A DNA stretch of 64,000 nucleotides from Gammaproteobacteria bacterium (GCA_030426265.1 JAUHYP010000002.1:113887-177886), one strand, 5' to 3'; numbered from the stretch's first letter, positions 1-13,053 are shown. Program-made: numbers and translations. The notes: generated by a model not told the origin, from the sequence alone.

Positions 1-2
1 CC

Positions 3-380
3 TCCAAGTGTGGCCTCACCCCCCAGTACGACGGCCTGGAAAATCTCTACGCCGAGTACGCGCCCCGGGGCCTCGTCGTGCTGGGATTCCCCTCCAACGA
101 TTTCATGGGCCAGGAGCCGGGCACCGAAGACCAGATCGAGGAATTCTGCCGGCTCACCTACGGGGTGAAATTCCCCATGTTCGAAAAGACCACCGTGAAG
201 GGTGACGACGCCCACCCCCTGTACGTCGCCCTGGCCGAGGCCTCCGGCACCTACCCGACCTGGAATTTCCAGAAGTTTCTGATCGGGCGCGATGGTGAAC
301 TGGCCGGAACCTTCACGCCGAAAACGGATCCGTCGGACGAGGACTTCATCGCCGCCATCGAGACCGCGCTGGCCGATTGA
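3..380 (+). CDS. Glutathione peroxidase family protein, 5' end missing
   Basis: Thiol peroxidase that reduces hydroperoxides. The frame is open from base 3 and begins inside the family signature SKCGLTPQY, where the peroxidatic position is cysteine, not selenocysteine. The LGFPSNDF and TWNFQKFLI blocks, which supply the Gln and Trp of the catalytic tetrad, follow in the expected order. About 125 codons are present, so only some 35 N-terminal residues lie outside the window. It ends 190 bp before a flavoprotein oxidoreductase on the same strand. The family is clear; the physiological reductant is not. Confidence 0.9.
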   Translation, partial: SKCGLTPQYDGLENLYAEYAPRGLVVLGFPSNDFMGQEPGTEDQIEEFCRLTYGVKFPMFEKTTVKGDDAHPLYVALAEASGTYPTWNFQKFLIGRDGELAGTFTPKTDPSDEDFIAAIETALAD

Positions 381-506
381 TCCCGCCTCGGGAACAAGCG
401 CCCGGCGTCAGGAGATGCGGGATTCCGTCCTGGACACGCCACGGATCATAGCCTGAGCCGCTCGGGGCTATCGATACAAACAATCAAGAACGGTTATTCG
501 ATATCT

Positions 507-512
507 TAAAAT
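507..512 (+). promoter_or_regulatory. Candidate -10 element before the flavoprotein gene
   Basis: TAAAAT lies about 58 bp upstream of the ATG at 570 in a locally A+T-rich stretch. No good -35 hexamer is visible at 17 bp. Weak call. Confidence 0.3.
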
Positions 513-569
513 GATGGTTTCCCTCGACGGGCGGCATTGCCAGCCGTCCCGCTCCCAAGGAGACATCAC

Positions 570-2003
570 ATGGAACACCGCAAGGTCGACGTCGCCATCA
601 TCGGCGCCGGTTCCGCCGGGCTGAACGCACGGCGGGAGGTCGAGAAAGCCGGCCGTACCCCCCTTCTCATCGAAAGCGGCCCCTACGGCACCACCTGCGC
701 CCGCGTGGGCTGCATGCCCTCCAAGCTGCTGATCGCCGCCGCGGAAGCGGCGCATGGCGTGGCGGGCGCGGGTCGGTTCGGCATCGAGGTCGATGGCTGG
801 TCGGTCGATGCCGGGGCCGTGTTTTCGCGCGTCCGCGCCGAGCGTGACCGATTCGTCGGTTTCGTCGTCGAGGACACCGAGGAGCTGCCGGCGGAACAGC
901 GTTTGCTCGGACATGCCCGATTCACCGGTCCCCACACCCTGCGTGTGGACGACCACACCGAGGTCGAAGCGAAAGCTTTCGTGGTGGCGACCGGCAGCAC
1001 GCCCATCGTTCCGCCGCCGTATGCCGACCTCCGCGAGCACCTCATGGTCAACGACGACGTGTTCGAGCTCGAAGAGGTGCCGGCATCGCTGGCCGTGGTG
1101 GGCACGGGCATCATCGGCCTGGAGCTCGGCCAGGCGCTGCAGCGCCTCGGCGCCAGGACCACCTTCTTCAGCCCCTTTGACGACCTGGGCCCGTTCACCG
1201 ACCCGGAAGTGCGTCGCGTGGCCTTCGAGGTGCTGTCGAAGGAGCTGGACCTGCAGCTGAAATCCACGATGCATTCCGCGGAGAAGGTCGAGGGCGGCAT
1301 TCGCCTGCGCTGGACCGACCGCGACGGGAGAGACCATGACGCCGTGTTCGAGAAGGTGCTGGTCGCCGCCGGACGCCGCCCGAACCTCGCCGGCCTGGAC
1401 CTCGAAGCCGCCGGCCTGGAACTGAACGAGCGCGGCATGCCCGAATGGGACGCGCGCACGACCCAGGCCGGTGATTCGCACATCTTCCTGGCCGGCGATG
1501 TCAGCGGCCACCGGCCACTGCTGCACGAAGCCTCGGACGAGGGCCGCATCGCCGGGGGCAATGCCGCGCGCCATCCGGACCTCACCGCGCACGTTCGGCG
1601 CACGCCGTTGGCAGTGGCCTTCACCGATCCGAACATGGCGATGGTGGGCCGCGCCTGGAAGGACCTGGACCCGGACCACATCGAAGTGGGCGAGGTGTCC
1701 TTCGCCAACCAGGGCCGTTCACGGGTGATGGGCCTGAACCAGGGCATCCTGCGGGTCTACGGCGACAAGAAGTGCTGCACCCTGGTCGGCGCCGAATTCA
1801 TCGGCCCGCGCGCCGAACACCTCGCTCACTTGCTGGCCTGGGCGGTGGACCAGAACATGCCGGTCACCCGCGCGCTGCAGATGCCGTTCTACCACCCCGT
1901 GATCGAGGAAGGCCTGCGCACGGCATTGCGTGACCTGGCGGGCAAACTGCGGGTGCGTGGACAGTGTCGCGGCGAGGACATGGCGACCTCGGCGGGGATG
2001 TAG
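570..2003 (+). CDS. Dihydrolipoyl dehydrogenase-like pyridine nucleotide-disulfide oxidoreductase
   Basis: A 477-residue class I flavoprotein disulfide reductase. The N-terminal FAD-binding IIGAGSAG is followed by the redox-active disulfide in TTCARVGCMPSKLL (CxxxxC). A second Rossmann motif (VVGTGIIGLELG) near residue 180 binds NAD(P)H, FLAGDVSG binds FAD, and the C-terminal YHPVIEE carries the His-Glu pair. The ATG at 570 is chosen over 537 because AAGGAG sits 8 bp upstream. No E1/E2 2-oxoacid dehydrogenase genes are adjacent, so it may be an accessory Lpd paralogue and not the housekeeping E3. It follows a peroxidase gene, which fits a thiol-redox setting. Confidence 0.85.
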   Translation: MEHRKVDVAIIGAGSAGLNARREVEKAGRTPLLIESGPYGTTCARVGCMPSKLLIAAAEAAHGVAGAGRFGIEVDGWSVDAGAVFSRVRAERDRFVGFVVEDTEELPAEQRLLGHARFTGPHTLRVDDHTEVEAKAFVVATGSTPIVPPPYADLREHLMVNDDVFELEEVPASLAVVGTGIIGLELGQALQRLGARTTFFSPFDDLGPFTDPEVRRVAFEVLSKELDLQLKSTMHSAEKVEGGIRLRWTDRDGRDHDAVFEKVLVAAGRRPNLAGLDLEAAGLELNERGMPEWDARTTQAGDSHIFLAGDVSGHRPLLHEASDEGRIAGGNAARHPDLTAHVRRTPLAVAFTDPNMAMVGRAWKDLDPDHIEVGEVSFANQGRSRVMGLNQGILRVYGDKKCCTLVGAEFIGPRAEHLAHLLAWAVDQNMPVTRALQMPFYHPVIEEGLRTALRDLAGKLRVRGQCRGEDMATSAGM

Positions 2004-2055
2004 ATGTCAAATGGGGCGGTGCGGCGCGGTCAGCGACCGCGCCGGCGGCGGGGAA

Positions 2056-2895
2056 TCAGTTTCCGGCGACCAGCCACTGGCGCAGGCGGTTGGAGTCCCC
2101 GAACGGCGTGAGCTTGCCGAAGGAGTCGAGCAGCACGATGGTCAGCGGCTCGCCCTCGATGTTGGCCAGCATGACCAGGCAACGTCCGGCCTCGTTGAGA
2201 TAGCCCGTCTTGCTCAGCTGGATGTCCCAGCTTTCGTTCTTCAGCAGGCGGTTGGTGTTGCCGTAGACCAGCGGGCCGCGGTCCTTCCAGGGGCGCACTT
2301 CCAGCCGCGTCGAGCGGCTGGCCTCACGGATCAGGGGGTAGCCCTGGGCCGCGTTCACCATCTTCATCAGGTCGCGGGCCGTGGAGGTGTTCTCCACCCG
2401 CAGTCCCGCCGGGTCCGCGAAATGCGAGTGCTCCATGCCCAGCATCGCCGCCTTGGCGTTCATGGCGGCCACGAAGGACTCGAGGCCCCCGGGATAGGTC
2501 CGGCCCAGCGCCGAGGCGGCGCGGTTCTCCGAGGACATCACGGCCAGCAGGATCATCTCGCGGCGGCTCAGGGTCGCGCCGTATCCCAGGCGCGAGCCGG
2601 TGAGCTTGATCAGGTCCCGGTCGTCCTTGGTGACCGTGACCCCGCCCTCGAGATCCAGCCCGGAGTCGAGAATGACCATGGCCGTCATGAGCTTGGTGAT
2701 GGAAGCGATGGGGCGGACCGTGTCCGCGTCCTTGCCGTAGAGTTCGCGACCCTGGCTGTCGATGACGATGGCCGAGGCGGACCGCAGGTCCGGTTGACCG
2801 GCGAGCTTGTCGAAAGTGGCGGCGTTGACGTACGAGGGCAGCAGGGGCGCGGCCGATACGGCCATCCCCAGCGCAAGGACGCGCAGGAATGTCAT
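2056..2895 (-). CDS. pbpG: D-alanyl-D-alanine endopeptidase (PBP7-like)
   Basis: Low-molecular-mass penicillin-binding protein that cleaves D-Ala-mDAP cross-links in the periplasm. The 279 residues begin with a signal peptide (FLRVLALGMAVSAAP). The three serine-peptidase motifs are present: SITK (SxxK), SEN (SxN) and KTG (in LSKTGYLNEAG). It lacks the C-terminal amphipathic anchor of PBP5/6, as PbpG does. GGAGAGG lies just before the ATG. It is transcribed convergently with the upstream flavoprotein gene. Confidence 0.9.
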   Translation of the reverse strand: MTFLRVLALGMAVSAAPLLPSYVNAATFDKLAGQPDLRSASAIVIDSQGRELYGKDADTVRPIASITKLMTAMVILDSGLDLEGGVTVTKDDRDLIKLTGSRLGYGATLSRREMILLAVMSSENRAASALGRTYPGGLESFVAAMNAKAAMLGMEHSHFADPAGLRVENTSTARDLMKMVNAAQGYPLIREASRSTRLEVRPWKDRGPLVYGNTNRLLKNESWDIQLSKTGYLNEAGRCLVMLANIEGEPLTIVLLDSFGKLTPFGDSNRLRQWLVAGN

Positions 2896-3122
2896 GGGTA
2901 CCTCTCCGTTGCCGGGGTGGCCGGGCCCATTGTCGGGCCTTCTGGCCGGTTCCCCGTGGATCCGCTTCGTTCATGATGACACAGGCGGTGCCCGGCTGGA
3001 AAGCCGAATGCTATGCTAGGTCATCAGGCGTCCCACGGGGCGCGTGGGGGTTCCCGGGATCGACGGGACGACATACCAACAAATCAGCGGCCGGACTGAC
3101 GGCCCACGAGGAGGTGAGGGCG

Positions 3123-3500
3123 ATGAACGAAGAGATTTCCACACCGGGCCCGAGCGGCCAGGATCAGGCGACCAACCAGTGGGCCATGTTCCTCCACTTT
3201 TCCATGCTCGCGAGCTGGATCGTGCCCCTGGCGGGGATCATCGTGCCCATCATCCTGTGGCAGCTGAAGAAGGACGAACTGCCGGGCATCGTGCCTCACG
3301 CCCACGTCGTCCTGAACTGGATCATCACCAGCTTCGTCTACGGCTTGATCTGCCTGGTGCTGACAATCATCGTGATCGGCATGTTCGGCTTCATGATCCT
3401 GGCGGTGTTGACCGTGATCTACGCCGTGGTCGGGGGCATCAAGGCGAACAACGGCGAGCTGTGGGAATACCCGGGCACCATCATCAAGGTTTTCAAGTAA
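3123..3500 (+). CDS. DUF4870 domain membrane protein
   Basis: A 125-residue inner-membrane protein of the DUF4870 (Tic20-like) type, of unknown function. A short polar N-terminus is followed by a segment around residues 30-52, the characteristic WQLKKDE loop, and two further helices around residues 68-105. The ATG at 3123 follows GAGGTGAGG, so the longer upstream reading (from 2889) is not used. A TATGCT hexamer near 3012 may be its promoter. Confidence 0.8.
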   Translation: MNEEISTPGPSGQDQATNQWAMFLHFSMLASWIVPLAGIIVPIILWQLKKDELPGIVPHAHVVLNWIITSFVYGLICLVLTIIVIGMFGFMILAVLTVIYAVVGGIKANNGELWEYPGTIIKVFK

Positions 3501-3513
3501 TCACCCGCGCGGA

Positions 3514-3540
3514 CCCGGCGGCGGATCAACGGCCGCCGGG
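3514..3540. other. GC-rich hairpin without T-tract
   Basis: CCCGGCGGC and GCCGCCGGG form a 9-bp perfect stem with a 9-nt loop between the DUF4870 gene and the AAA+ gene. No run of T follows on either strand, so it is an attenuating or transcript-end structure at best. Confidence 0.4.
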
Positions 3541-3597
3541 ACCCCGACGCGATCATCGAGCCGGTCCATCCGGGCCGGCCGACAGAGGATTGACCCC

Positions 3598-5067
3598 ATG
3601 AGCACCACCCTTCACGACGCCACCGCCGAGGTGGGGTCCGCCCTGCGCGCCGGCTACCCGGTGATCTATATCGATACCTGGGAGGAGGAGCGTCTCGAGG
3701 GCTTGTTGCGGGAGGCCGCCGGCGACCGGCCCCTCTGGCGCTGGAGCGCGGCGACCGGGTTCCTGGACGGCCCCGGCGCCGGCCAGGACCTGAAGAACGC
3801 GGCGGCGGCGCTGGCCTTCGTCCGCAGCGAAGGGTCGGAGGCCATCACCCTGATGCGGGACCTCCCGGTGCTGTGGCGGGACGACCCCGTGCTCGCCCGC
3901 GCCGTGCGGGACGTCTACGACGCGCTGAGCGACGCGCCGGGCGCGCTGGTCGTGTCCTGCCCGGGTACTTTCATCCCCGACAGCCTGGGCAAGGAGCTCT
4001 ACGTCATGGACCTGCCCCCGCCGACCATCGCGGAGCTGCGGGCGCTGCTGGAAGCGGAGAACGACGCGTTGCCGGAGGATGAGCGCCACGGAGACGACTG
4101 GCTGGCCCATTGCGTCCAGCACATGCGCGGCGTTTCCTCCAACGAGGCCCGCGACCTGTTTCGCCGGCTCGCCCACGAGGGCGTGAAGGACACGGCTGCG
4201 GCCACCGAAGCGATCCGGGCCGTGAAGGCCCGGCTGCTGCGCAAGGAAAGCTGCCTGGAGAGCCTGCCGGTCGACCTGGACCTGGACCGCATCGGCGGCC
4301 TGCGCCAGCTGAAGAAGTGGATCGGTTCCCGTCACCAGCTGTTCGGCCGCAAGGCCCGCGAGGCCGGGATCGAGCCGCCCTCCGGCCTGCTGCTGATGGG
4401 CGTGAGTGGCTGCGGCAAGTCCATGGCCGCCAAGACCATTCCCGCGGCCTGGAACCTGCCCCTGATCCGCCTGGACATGAACCAGGTGATGGCGGGCGTC
4501 GGCGGTTCGCCGGAGATCGCCTGGGCGCGCGCCCTGGCCTCGGCGGAAGCGGCGGCGCCGGTGGTGCTGTGGATCGACGAAATCGAGAACAGCTTCGGCT
4601 ACATGAACGGCGCCGTCACCAGCGGCAACATGACGATCTTCTCGTCCTTCCTGACCTGGATGCAGGAAAAGTCCACCGACATCTTCGTGGTGGCGACGGC
4701 CAACAAGATCGAAATGCTCCCGGCGGAAATGCTGCGCAAGGGCCGCTTCGACCAGCTGTTCTTCCTCGACCTGCCCAAGGCCGAGGCGCGGGCCGAGATC
4801 CTGCGCATCCACATCCGGGGGCAGGGCGGCGATCCCGAAGGCTTCGATATCGAGAAGCTCACCGAGCTGGTCGACGGCTGGACCGCGGCGGAGATCGAGC
4901 AGATGGTGCGCGCGGCGCGCCTGGACGCCTTCTACGAGGACCGTGAATTCGGTTTCGACGACCTGATGCGCAACAGCTTCCGCATGGTGCCGCTGTCGAA
5001 GACGATGGCGGAACAGATCAACACCCTGCGCGGCTGGGCCATGAAACGGGCCACGCCGGCGGACTGA
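3598..5067 (+). CDS. AAA+ ATPase, Ycf46-like
   Basis: A 489-residue AAA+ protein. The N-terminal 210 residues are a non-catalytic domain that resembles Ycf46-type proteins. The ATPase core has Walker A GVSGCGKS (about residue 264), Walker B VVLWIDEIEN (about 320), sensor-1-like VVATANK and the arginine-finger region RKGRFDQ. Its cellular role is unknown; the cyanobacterial/algal relatives are linked to growth under low carbon. No signal peptide or membrane segment is seen, so it should be cytoplasmic. It stands alone between the DUF4870 gene and lepB. Confidence 0.85.
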   Translation: MSTTLHDATAEVGSALRAGYPVIYIDTWEEERLEGLLREAAGDRPLWRWSAATGFLDGPGAGQDLKNAAAALAFVRSEGSEAITLMRDLPVLWRDDPVLARAVRDVYDALSDAPGALVVSCPGTFIPDSLGKELYVMDLPPPTIAELRALLEAENDALPEDERHGDDWLAHCVQHMRGVSSNEARDLFRRLAHEGVKDTAAATEAIRAVKARLLRKESCLESLPVDLDLDRIGGLRQLKKWIGSRHQLFGRKAREAGIEPPSGLLLMGVSGCGKSMAAKTIPAAWNLPLIRLDMNQVMAGVGGSPEIAWARALASAEAAAPVVLWIDEIENSFGYMNGAVTSGNMTIFSSFLTWMQEKSTDIFVVATANKIEMLPAEMLRKGRFDQLFFLDLPKAEARAEILRIHIRGQGGDPEGFDIEKLTELVDGWTAAEIEQMVRAARLDAFYEDREFGFDDLMRNSFRMVPLSKTMAEQINTLRGWAMKRATPAD

Positions 5068-5175
5068 ACCGGCCGCCGGTATCAGGGACCCGGGGCATCG
5101 TCCGGGAACCGTCACGGCCAGGGGCAGTCACACCGGGGAAGGGCGCCGTCGCCCGATACGAGGGAAACCAGAACA

Positions 5176-5814
5176 ATGACCCAGGAACCATCCACCACAC
5201 ACCACCGGACGACCGGCCTGGTCCGGACGGCGCGAGTCCTGCGGGAATGGCTTCCGGTGCTGCTGTTCGTCGCACTGGTGCTCACGGCGCGCTCCTCGCT
5301 GGCCGATCATTACCACGTGCCCTCCGGTTCCATGGAACCGAACCTGGTGCCGGGCGACCACGTGGTCGTGGACAAGGCCGCCTACGGCCTGCGCATGCCG
5401 TTCACGCTGCGCGTCCTGGTGCCACGCAACACTCCGGAGCGGGGCGAGGTGGTGATCTTCGACTCGCCCGAGAACGGGGAGCGGCTGATCAAGCGGGTGG
5501 TCGCGGTGGGCGGCGACGTGGTCGCGGTGCGCCGGGGCCGGGTGCTCATCGACGGCCAGCCGCTGGCGACGCCGCCGGCGCCCGGCACGGAGTGGTTCGA
5601 CGATCGTGCCGTGGCGCTGAACCTGGCGAACGGCGGCGGCCCCGAGCTGCCGCCCATCCGGGTGCCCGAAGGGCAGGTCCTGGTGCTGGGCGACCACCGC
5701 GGCAACAGCCGCGACGGCCGGTATTTCGGCTTCATTCCGGTGGCGGCGATCTACGGCCGCGCCGAGGGTGTTTTCTGGCGCTCCTCGGAGGGTCCGACCT
5801 GGCGCCCCCTCTGA
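5176..5814 (+). CDS. lepB: Signal peptidase I
   Basis: Inner-membrane leader peptidase that removes Sec and Tat signal peptides. At 212 residues it is shorter than E. coli LepB, with a single N-terminal membrane helix (LPVLLFVALVLTARSSL). The catalytic serine is in PSGSMEPNLVPGD and the general-base lysine in ERLIKRVVAVGGD. LGDHRGNSRDGRYFG is the conserved box E. The mtfA start follows 18 bp downstream and icd overlaps mtfA, so the three may be co-transcribed. Confidence 0.93.
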   Translation: MTQEPSTTHHRTTGLVRTARVLREWLPVLLFVALVLTARSSLADHYHVPSGSMEPNLVPGDHVVVDKAAYGLRMPFTLRVLVPRNTPERGEVVIFDSPENGERLIKRVVAVGGDVVAVRRGRVLIDGQPLATPPAPGTEWFDDRAVALNLANGGGPELPPIRVPEGQVLVLGDHRGNSRDGRYFGFIPVAAIYGRAEGVFWRSSEGPTWRPL

Positions 5815-5832
5815 TCGGGCGGAGGCCGTGAC

Positions 5833-8990
<3,158 letters not shown>

Positions 8991-9029
8991 CGGGGCCCCG
9001 AGCGGGGCGGGCCGTGGACCCCACAGGAG

Positions 9030-9794
9030 TCAGGGGTTCGCGGCCAGCTCGGGTTGGGTGGTGACCTGGCGAAAGTCGGTGAGGGTGACGCGAAGCGTTT
9101 CGCCGATGTCTTTGAGGGCGAGCAGTTCCCCGGTCCAGGTGGCTTCCACACGGGCGGGAAGCACCCAGCCTTCCTGGACCTGGAATTTGAACAGCAGGTC
9201 GGCCTCGTCGATGCGCACGCCCAGCCAGGGACGCAGGGTGCCGGTATTCCAGATCCGCACTTCGCGGACCCAGGGCTCCCACTGCCCCTGCTCGACGAGG
9301 AATTCGCCCTGCAGGGCGCGGAAGACCCGCTCCTTCTTGCCGTCCGGGGAGCGCAGGGCGTAACGGTATCGCTGTGCGCCGTCGATTTCGTCGAGCGCCC
9401 GTACGCTGCCGGGCAGCACCATGCGCATCACGTCATCGCTGCGCGCCCGCTCGTCCGTTTTCGAGTGGTCAGCGCGCTCGCGATCGTAGTCGCGCCGCTC
9501 CTCTTCCGTCGGTTCGCGCCCGTCGATGCTGACCAGCTGCCAGTGCGCCTCGCCGGGCAGGGTCGGGTCGTGCCGGTCGACCACGACGCCCTCTTCGTTT
9601 TCGCGGGTTCGAAGGTAGTGCCATTGTTCGAGATCGGTACGGGCATAGCGCTCGATGGCGGCACGGGGAAGCTCCGGGACCGATGCCAGGTCCTGTTCGG
9701 CATCGTCGACATCGGCCATCGCGAACCACGGCATCGCAATGGCCAGCAGCCCACCGCGCAGTTGAATTCCGAGCCTGCCGTTCGTTTGTCCCAT
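9030..9794 (-). CDS. Hypothetical exported protein
   Basis: Not recognised. A 254-residue protein with a probable signal peptide (LRGGLLAIAMPWFAMA, cleavage near residue 25). The remainder is charged in the middle (TEEERRDYDRERAD) and strand-rich toward the C-terminus, with alternating hydrophobic residues compatible with a beta-sandwich or LolA-like fold; that is a guess. The start at 9794 is chosen because it creates the signal peptide and follows a GGGGG stretch. The longer frame to 10013 would run into the divergent OmpA gene. Confidence 0.7.
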   Translation of the reverse strand: MGQTNGRLGIQLRGGLLAIAMPWFAMADVDDAEQDLASVPELPRAAIERYARTDLEQWHYLRTRENEEGVVVDRHDPTLPGEAHWQLVSIDGREPTEEERRDYDRERADHSKTDERARSDDVMRMVLPGSVRALDEIDGAQRYRYALRSPDGKKERVFRALQGEFLVEQGQWEPWVREVRIWNTGTLRPWLGVRIDEADLLFKFQVQEGWVLPARVEATWTGELLALKDIGETLRVTLTDFRQVTTQPELAANP

Positions 9795-9979
9795 AGCCCC
9801 CAGCTTACGCCCTGACCGTGACAATTTCGTCAATGCTCCGACCCGCGCGGCAGGGATGAGTTCAAGCCGCCGACCGGGCCGACAGGCCCTCGAGTGAACG
9901 GCCCCGTTCATCGGGGATTCATGTCCGGCACGGACAATTGGCACCGTGTACCCCTCGCCCATGCAACAAGGATGACACC

Positions 9980-10633
9980 ATGAACAGCAAACGAATTTTC
10001 CCGCGACTGGCATCCGGAATGGTCGTCCTGGCCGTACTGGCCTCCGGCTGTGCGACCACGACGCCGGACGACCCCTATGCCCAGACCAAGCGCGGCGCCA
10101 TGATCGGCGCTGCCGTGGGCGCCGCCGCCGGCCTCTTCGTGGGCGATGGCGAACTCGACGAGGTGCTCGGCACGGCGGCCGTCGGCGCCGGTGTGGGCGC
10201 CGGTATCGGTGTGTACATGGACAAGCAGCAACGCGAGCTGGAAGAGATCGAGGGCGCCGACGTGGAGCGTGTGGACGAGGAAACGCTGCGCGTGAGCTTC
10301 GACAGCGACATCCTGTTCGCGGTCGATTCCTCGACCCTGTCCTCCCAGTCGCGTTACGACCTCGACGATTTCGCCGCGGTCATGAACAGCTATCCCAAGA
10401 CCGCCATCGTCGTGCAGGGCCATACGGACTCGACCGGCAGCGAGGAATACAACCAGCGCCTGTCCGAGCGCCGCGCCGAGTCCGTGCGCAACCACCTCGC
10501 CGCTCGCCAGGTGGCGCCGGATCGCATGGCCGCCCTCGGTTACGGCGAAGGATATCCCGTCGCCTCCAATGACGACTCCTGGGGCCGTTCGCAGAACCGC
10601 CGGGTGGAGATTCTCGTCCGCGGCAAGTCCTGA
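9980..10633 (+). CDS. OmpA family lipoprotein (YiaD-like)
   Basis: Outer-membrane lipoprotein that should bind peptidoglycan non-covalently. A lipoprotein signal peptide ends in LASGC. Next comes a glycine-zipper stretch (GAAVGAAAGLFVGD, GAGVGAGIGVYM, residues 37-75) that could insert in or span a membrane. The C-terminal OmpA/MotB domain (residues 105-215) has the diaminopimelate-binding pattern GHTDSTGSEEYNQRLSERRA. Length and domain order match YiaD-type proteins. AAGGA precedes the ATG. A strong intrinsic terminator begins at the stop codon, so it is probably monocistronic. Confidence 0.9.
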   Translation: MNSKRIFPRLASGMVVLAVLASGCATTTPDDPYAQTKRGAMIGAAVGAAAGLFVGDGELDEVLGTAAVGAGVGAGIGVYMDKQQRELEEIEGADVERVDEETLRVSFDSDILFAVDSSTLSSQSRYDLDDFAAVMNSYPKTAIVVQGHTDSTGSEEYNQRLSERRAESVRNHLAARQVAPDRMAALGYGEGYPVASNDDSWGRSQNRRVEILVRGKS

Positions 10634-10656
10634 CCGGGCGTCGGCCCGGTCCCTTT
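10632..10656 (+). terminator. Intrinsic terminator after the OmpA lipoprotein gene
   Basis: GACCGGGC and GCCCGGTC form an 8-bp perfect stem around a GTCG loop, followed by CCTTTTT. The stem begins within the stop codon. Confidence 0.85.
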
Positions 10657-10779
10657 TTCGGGGCCGGGCCGCATCGGTCCATCGGCGCCCTTCCGCCGCC
10701 GGACCGGACCGGGGTTCGACGGACCGGTTTCCGACAATCCGAAGCGCCAGCTTCCGCTTTTTCGATCCCCCCGCTGGCC

Positions 10780-10785
10780 TATAAT
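10780..10785 (+). promoter_or_regulatory. -10 element of recQ, near-leaderless
   Basis: A perfect TATAAT ends 8 nt before the recQ ATG. With the usual 6-7 nt from -10 to +1 the transcript would have a leader of about 2 nt. No Shine-Dalgarno sequence is present in the gap. The -35 region (CTTTTTC) is weak. Confidence 0.6.
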
Positions 10786-10793
10786 GACGACCC

Positions 10794-12638
10794 ATGTCGT
10801 CCCTGCCGCTCAGCTACCCGTCCGCCGCCGCGGACCCCGGCCGGGACCCTGAAGCCACCCTTCGTTCGGTCTTCGGCCTGCAGGCCTTCCGACCCCTCCA
10901 GCGCGAGATCATCGACGACCTGCTGCGCGGCGAAGACGCCTTCGTGCTCATGCCCACCGGGGGCGGCAAGTCGCTGTGCTACCAGTTGCCGGCCCTGCAC
11001 CGCCAGGGCGTGGCGCTGGTGGTCTCACCGCTGATTTCCCTGATGAAGGACCAGGTGGACGCGCTGCGGGCCAACGGCGTGCGCGCCGCCATGCTCAACT
11101 CCTCGCTGGAGGTGTCGGAGCAGGCGTCCGTGCAGCACGCCCTGAATGCCGGGGAACTGGACCTGCTGTACGTGGCGCCCGAGCGCGCCCTGGCGCCCGG
11201 CTTCCTGGACCGCCTGGCCGGCCAGTCGGTGGCGCTGCTCGCCATCGACGAAGCGCACTGCGTGTCCCAGTGGGGCCACGACTTCCGGCCCGAGTACGCG
11301 GGCCTGGGCGCCCTGCGCGAGCGACTGCCCGGCGTTCCGCTGATCGCGCTGACCGCCACGGCGGACCCGCAGACCCGCGAGGACATCGTTCGCGTCCTCG
11401 GCCTGCAGGACGCCCGCCGTCACGCCACCAGTTTCGACCGGCCCAACATCCGTTACACGGTGGTGGAGAAACACCAGCCCAAACGCCAGTTGCGCCAGTT
11501 CCTGGCCGGCCGGGAGGGCGCCGCCGGCATCGTCTACTGCCTCTCCCGCAAGCGTGTGGAAGAAGTGGCGGAGGGCTTGCGGGCCGAAGGCCTGCGCGCC
11601 GCCGCCTACCACGCCGGGCTGGCGGCAGGGATCCGACGGGACGTGCAGGAGGCCTTCATCCGCGACGAGATGGACATCGTGGTCGCCACCGTCGCCTTCG
11701 GCATGGGTATCGACAAGCCCAACGTTCGTTTCGTGGTCCACTACGACCTGCCAAGGCACCTGGAGGGCTACTACCAGGAAACCGGCCGCGCCGGTCGAGA
11801 CGGGCTCGATTCCGAGGCGCTGTTGCTGTTCGGCACCCAGGACGTGGCAACGGCCCGCTACCAGGTCGAACAGGTGGCGGACGACCGGCAGCGCCGCATC
11901 GAGTCCCACAAGCTCGGCGCCATGGTGGGATTCGCCGAGAGTCTGAGCTGCCGCCGCCAGGTGTTGCTGGGCTACCTCGGCGAGAAGCGCCAGGGCGACT
12001 GCGGCAACTGCGATGTCTGCCTGGACCCCCCGGAACGATTCGACGGCACCGAGGCGGCGCGCAAGGTGCTGTCCTGCGTCTACCGCGTCGGCCAGCGTTT
12101 CGGCCTCAAGCACGTGGTCGACGTGCTGCGCGGCTCGGTGAACGAGCGCATCCAGCGCTACGGGCACGACCGACTGAGCACCTGGGGCATCGGCAAGGAC
12201 CTCCCGGCAGTGGCCTGGGAATCCATCACCCGCCAGCTCATTCATCGCGGCTACCTGGTCCAGGACATCGCCGACTACTCCGTTCTCAAGCTGAGCCCCG
12301 AGGCCCGGGACCTGTTGCTGGGCGACGAGCGCATCGAACTTGCCCGGCCGCGCGTGAAAGCGAAGCCCGCCGGCAAGGCGGCACGCGCCTCGGCCGGGCT
12401 GGACGACGATGGCCGCCGCCTGTTCGAATCCCTGCGCGAGCTCCGCAAGCAGCTGGCCGAGGAACGCGGCGTGCCGCCCTACGTGGTGTTCGGGGATGCG
12501 ACCTTGCTGGAACTGTGCCGTCATCGTCCGCGCAACCCCGCCGAGTTTCTGTCCATCAACGGCGTGGGCGAGGTGAAACTGGAGCGGTTCGGCGAAGCGT
12601 TTCTCGAAGTGATCGCCGCGGAAGCGGGCGATGGCTGA
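10794..12638 (+). CDS. recQ: ATP-dependent DNA helicase RecQ
   Basis: 3'-5' superfamily 2 helicase of recombination and fork repair. The 614 residues carry motif [17 protein letters not shown], motif [23 protein letters not shown], motif VI-like [11 protein letters not shown], and the RecQ zinc cluster (SCRRQ, then CGNCDVC, about residues 383-407). A winged-helix RQC region and a C-terminal HRDC domain (about 530-605) complete the layout. The stop overlaps arfB by 8 bp, which suggests coupled translation. Confidence 0.96.
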   Translation: MSSLPLSYPSAAADPGRDPEATLRSVFGLQAFRPLQREIIDDLLRGEDAFVLMPTGGGKSLCYQLPALHRQGVALVVSPLISLMKDQVDALRANGVRAAMLNSSLEVSEQASVQHALNAGELDLLYVAPERALAPGFLDRLAGQSVALLAIDEAHCVSQWGHDFRPEYAGLGALRERLPGVPLIALTATADPQTREDIVRVLGLQDARRHATSFDRPNIRYTVVEKHQPKRQLRQFLAGREGAAGIVYCLSRKRVEEVAEGLRAEGLRAAAYHAGLAAGIRRDVQEAFIRDEMDIVVATVAFGMGIDKPNVRFVVHYDLPRHLEGYYQETGRAGRDGLDSEALLLFGTQDVATARYQVEQVADDRQRRIESHKLGAMVGFAESLSCRRQVLLGYLGEKRQGDCGNCDVCLDPPERFDGTEAARKVLSCVYRVGQRFGLKHVVDVLRGSVNERIQRYGHDRLSTWGIGKDLPAVAWESITRQLIHRGYLVQDIADYSVLKLSPEARDLLLGDERIELARPRVKAKPAGKAARASAGLDDDGRRLFESLRELRKQLAEERGVPPYVVFGDATLLELCRHRPRNPAEFLSINGVGEVKLERFGEAFLEVIAAEAGDG

Positions 12639-13053
12639 CGACTACACCACGCCCGGCGGACGCGTCATTCCCGGCGGGGAGATCGAGCTCACCGCGATCC
12701 GCGCCCAGGGCGCCGGCGGCCAGAATGTGAACAAGGTGGCTTCCGCCATCCACCTGCGCTTCGATATCCAGGCCTCCTCACTGCCGGCCGCCCTCCGTGA
12801 TCGATTGCTGGCCCAGCGCGATTCACGCATCAGCGCCGACGGCGTGCTGGTGATCAAGGCGCAGAACCACCGCACGCAGGAACGCAACCGCATGGAGGCG
12901 CTGGAGCGCCTCGGCGTGATGGTCGACGCCGCCGCGGTCGTGCCGCGCAAGCGGGTGCCCACCCGCCCGGGAAAGGCGGCGAAAGAGAAGCGCCTGGGCG
13001 CGAAGAAGCAGCGGAGCGACGTCAAGAAGCTGCGCAAGAATCCGCTGGACTGA
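12631..13053 (+). CDS. arfB: Peptidyl-tRNA hydrolase ArfB (YaeJ), stalled-ribosome rescue
   Basis: A codon-independent release factor that hydrolyses peptidyl-tRNA on ribosomes stalled without a stop codon. The 140 residues contain the catalytic GGQ ([15 protein letters not shown]) and a long basic C-terminal tail ([20 protein letters not shown]) that in E. coli threads into the empty mRNA channel. It overlaps recQ by 8 bp with no own promoter visible. Confidence 0.93.
   Translation: MADDYTTPGGRVIPGGEIELTAIRAQGAGGQNVNKVASAIHLRFDIQASSLPAALRDRLLAQRDSRISADGVLVIKAQNHRTQERNRMEALERLGVMVDAAAVVPRKRVPTRPGKAAKEKRLGAKKQRSDVKKLRKNPLD

Noticed and set aside
3045..3085. A stretch resembling the 5' end of tmRNA (GGGATCGACGGGA).
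   Set aside because: No matching 3' half, tag reading frame or CCA end is found; a gene starts less than 80 bp later.
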